The notes below the pieces were generated by a model. It searched no databases. It worked only from the letters and a program-made list of their open reading frames with translations, and was not told the origin of the DNA. Below, piece after piece: positions 61,776 through 64,000 of a stretch of DNA of 64,000 nucleotides. Numbering within the stretch: position 1 is the first letter of the stretch; each line of letters opens with the position of its first letter. This DNA comes from Madurella fahalii (taxonomy: Eukaryota; Ascomycota; Sordariomycetes; Sordariales): NCBI GenBank assembly GCA_029876055.1, contig CM056876.1, positions 3,410,001 through 3,474,000 on the forward strand. The letters are read 5' to 3'. The position numbers and the translations under genes were made by a program.

Positions 61776-64000
61776 ATGTTTTCGCCGGCGCTCCACGAAG
61801 GGGGACCGGCCAAGGGCACGCGAAGTAGCCGTCGCCGGCAACGTCCTGCCGGCGCCGATGCTTCTCTTCAACAACCAAAGGCGAAGCGCCAGCGGGTGCC
61901 CTTGGTCGAGAGTGCCCCCGCGAATCCCGACGCTGCGCCTGAGATGTACGAGGTCAAGCCCGAAAAAATCGATCTTCTCGGCCCCAAGCGCGACGGCATT
62001 GAGAATCTTGCCGCTCCACGCAAGGAGCTCAGTGTACGGTCCAAAAAGCAAAAACTTGGCGAGAGAACGAGCAAAGGTGATGGGAGCATTGTCTTAGTTC
62101 GTCCACCCTCACTCGACCTCGAAGCGCGCCATGAGCTGACCGTGTTTTCTAGACAACAAACAATGCCTTTACAGTGAGCAAGCTGCCGGCGCTACCAGAC
62201 CGGCTCCGCGCAGATGCGCAAAGTATGACCGAGCCTCCCTTGCTTTCCCCACTTCGTCCGCGTTTCGCGTGCTAGGCTTGCTAACCCATCAAAAGACCGA
62301 CAGCACGGCGCCATCTACTCATCGGGCGGTTACGCCCTGAGTCTCACCCATACTCACGCCTTCGTCTGGCCCTACACCTCGACGACAGCTTCCCCCGAGA
62401 CCTTCACCTTCACGTTGCCATACCCTTCAAAACATGCCTCTGACCCGCTTCCGCTCGGCTCACTGGTTGCGCCTTCATCCTCTTCGGATGAGCCAGGCTT
62501 GGTCATTGTCATGCCGGTTAGCGGCAAGATCGCCTACTGGGAATCCATCTCCAGTGCAGCGACTCTCGACTTCATCCGCCAACAACGGAGCGGTGTCGAA
62601 GACTCCATATATGGAATGTTCTCGGGAGAGCATGTCACCCAGATCGTCAATGCCGAGTCGGCCGGGTTCGTCTTGGTATTCAGCAGTGGGAGGCTAGCGT
62701 ACATGAGTGTGAGGGATACCCACGGCCGACCCGGAATCTCGGTGCAGTTCCTTCGGAGCGGTCTGAGTAGCAGCGCACTGGGGTTTTTCGGCAGCATCCG
62801 GAACGCGTTGAGCTCATCCGTCTTCCGGGGGGACATTGCTGCTGCCCACGCTAGCTACGGGTCCAAAGTCGGAGAGCGCGTAGTCGTGGCGGCAACTTCG
62901 AAAGGAAAACTGCATTCCTGGAAGGTACACCGTGGCGGCCATCACGAGCTTCTAAGCGAATTCGATATCCGAGATAGATTGAGCGACGCGATCCTCGAGG
63001 CGGACCCCGACGTCGGCGACTTTCCCCATGACTCGATCGAGGTTCACGACTTTACTTTTGTGCCTCGGGGTTTGGAACAGAAGTATATCAACGCGAGCCG
63101 GCTGAGTGAGGCTCTGACGCACGAGGACGATTCTTTGCAACACGTGCTCCTTTTGGTATCATTTTCCAAGCAACGCCACACTCGATACTCGCTCGTTGAG
63201 GTAGTCATTGCTGCGGAGGGCCCTCGGGTGGGAATGGTCCGGCCATTGACCTCATATACCACCGCCGTCAGGACTACAGCCCCTCAGAAGCCTCGAATCT
63301 ATCTTCCACGACCTGGCCTCGTTGCCTTCATCGTTTTCGACAGGGCCGTGGTTATCAGCTCCGTGGTCTCCCCCCAGACTCGCCAGATTCTCAGCTGCAA
63401 GAGGATACCCACGTAATACCGTCTACTTTTGAGGATGTTGTCGACTTCCGCGACGCAGAGACTCTGCAAGTTGTCGGTTCTGGCATCGAAGAGCCTAGCG
63501 GGAGCGGGCATTTGCAGGACGAGCTCCGGAATACGCACCGGCATAGGACAAAAAACCCCGCTGTGGTGCTTCTGCTACAAGGGATAGGAACTATCAGGGT
63601 AGCAGTCGCCGATGTTGACCGGTTCGCTAGCGACGCGCCGCCAGAGGTGACGGCGAAAAGCAAGCTGGAGCAGGCCGTGTTCTTTGGGGTCAAGGATGAC
63701 AACCCCTTGGTCTTCCAGGGCAGGAGAGATCTGCCATTCTCTAGCCAGGAAATCGGAAATGCGGCGATCGAACTGAGTCATGAGATCGTGAGCTCAAAGA
63801 CGCCCTTCATCGCCAACCTGCCCGCCTCGCTCGAGAACAACATGAAGAGCAGGGTCACATACTTGAACGGCCTGATCATTTATCTCAATGCCGCCAAAGT
63901 CAATCTGGATATGCGCACGCGATGGATTCTGCTCTACAATGCGGAGATGGCCGTCGCGACGTGGATCTGGCAGAAGCACGAACAGTTCCTCGCAGAACGT
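61776..64000 (+). CDS. Nucleoporin NUP133, 5' part (truncated by window end), frame broken by one base
   Basis: Exon 1 starts at 61776 (MFSPALHEGG) and ends at about 62085-62092; the donor is uncertain. Exon 2 is 62153-62222 (TTNNAFTVSKLPALPDRLRAD), and exon 3 begins at 62296 (N-RQHGAIYSSGGYALSLTH) and runs past the window end. Nup133 is a Y-complex scaffold nucleoporin. The exon 1 part is a basic, disordered arm, and the rest is the N-terminal beta-propeller (HAFVWPYTS, GKIAYWESIS, SGRLAYMSV, KLHSWKVH). At 63370-63375 a C6 run leaves the frame one base short: a seventh C would join VVS to PPDSPDSQL and continue VVDFRDAETLQVV, which clearly belongs to the same protein. As given, the first frame stops at 63416. 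A 47-nt intron could also join the frames but would cut a propeller strand. Confidence 0.85.

Noticed and set aside
1..64000. A gene cluster for a secondary metabolite or a new multi-gene system
   Set aside because: The genes are unrelated housekeeping genes with separate promoters; no PKS, NRPS, terpene synthase, transporter or pathway regulator group is present.

Overview
The window is nuclear DNA of a filamentous ascomycete, most likely of the Sordariomycetes and perhaps the Sordariales. The signs are GC-rich coding DNA, many short introns (about 53-80 nt) with GT-AG ends and CTAAC-type branch sites, GC-poor and homopolymer-rich spacers, and an all-eukaryotic housekeeping gene set with fungal paralogue types (Rsp5-type HECT ligase, Mpp10, Rsm24/mS35, Tca17-like TRAPP subunit, GT90, SPX membrane protein). 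The order-level placement is inference from general resemblance; no search was run.

Layout, left to right. AHC1-like zinc-finger protein (+, 2015-3979); RTF1 of the Paf1 complex (-, 4918-7235); COQ7 (+, 7837-8652); a 193-bp MITE with 66-bp arms (8722-8918); PLD1/Spo14 phospholipase D (-, 9344-14881); gamma-tubulin (+, 16020-17715); complex I PSST/NDUFS7 subunit (-, 18286-19228); MPP10 (-, 19773-21992); a 2.8-kb spacer; SPX-domain membrane protein (+, 24821-26529); nitronate monooxygenase (+, 27317-28926) facing an amidohydrolase-3 gene (-, 29048-31085); Rsp5/NEDD4-type ubiquitin ligase (-, 31963-34816); Pab2-like RRM protein (-, 36254-36996); unknown fungal nuclear-type protein (+, 37882-39282); AIP1 (+, 39714-41642); ALG13 (-, 42393-43534); mitoribosomal mS35/Rsm24 (+, 44217-45442); aldehyde dehydrogenase (+, 46883-48542); exosome RRP4 (-, 49026-50135); a broken retrotransposon Gag-like relic (50688-51218); mitochondrial malonyl-CoA:ACP transacylase (+, 53002-54324); TRAPPC2L/Tca17-like subunit (+, 54804-55451); GT90 glycosyltransferase (-, 55710-57204); AFG1-type ATPase (-, 58645-60606); and the 5' part of NUP133 (+, 61776 to the window end).

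This is ordinary core-chromosome housekeeping DNA. There is no secondary-metabolite cluster, CRISPR array, rRNA or convincing tRNA. Genes are individually transcribed. Five products are mitochondrial (COQ7, PSST, mS35, MCT1, AFG1), but they are scattered and I see no sign that they form a cluster. I did not find a new multi-gene system. The points most worth a second look are the MITE with a degenerate inner copy of its own arms, the Gag-like relic with one in-frame stop, two coding frames (nitronate monooxygenase, NUP133) each one base short in a homopolymer-rich stretch, a probable GC-AG intron in RTF1, a HECT catalytic cysteine codon split by an intron, an 8-nt first coding exon in gamma-tubulin, and an uncharacterised basic protein with a conserved-looking C-terminal domain.
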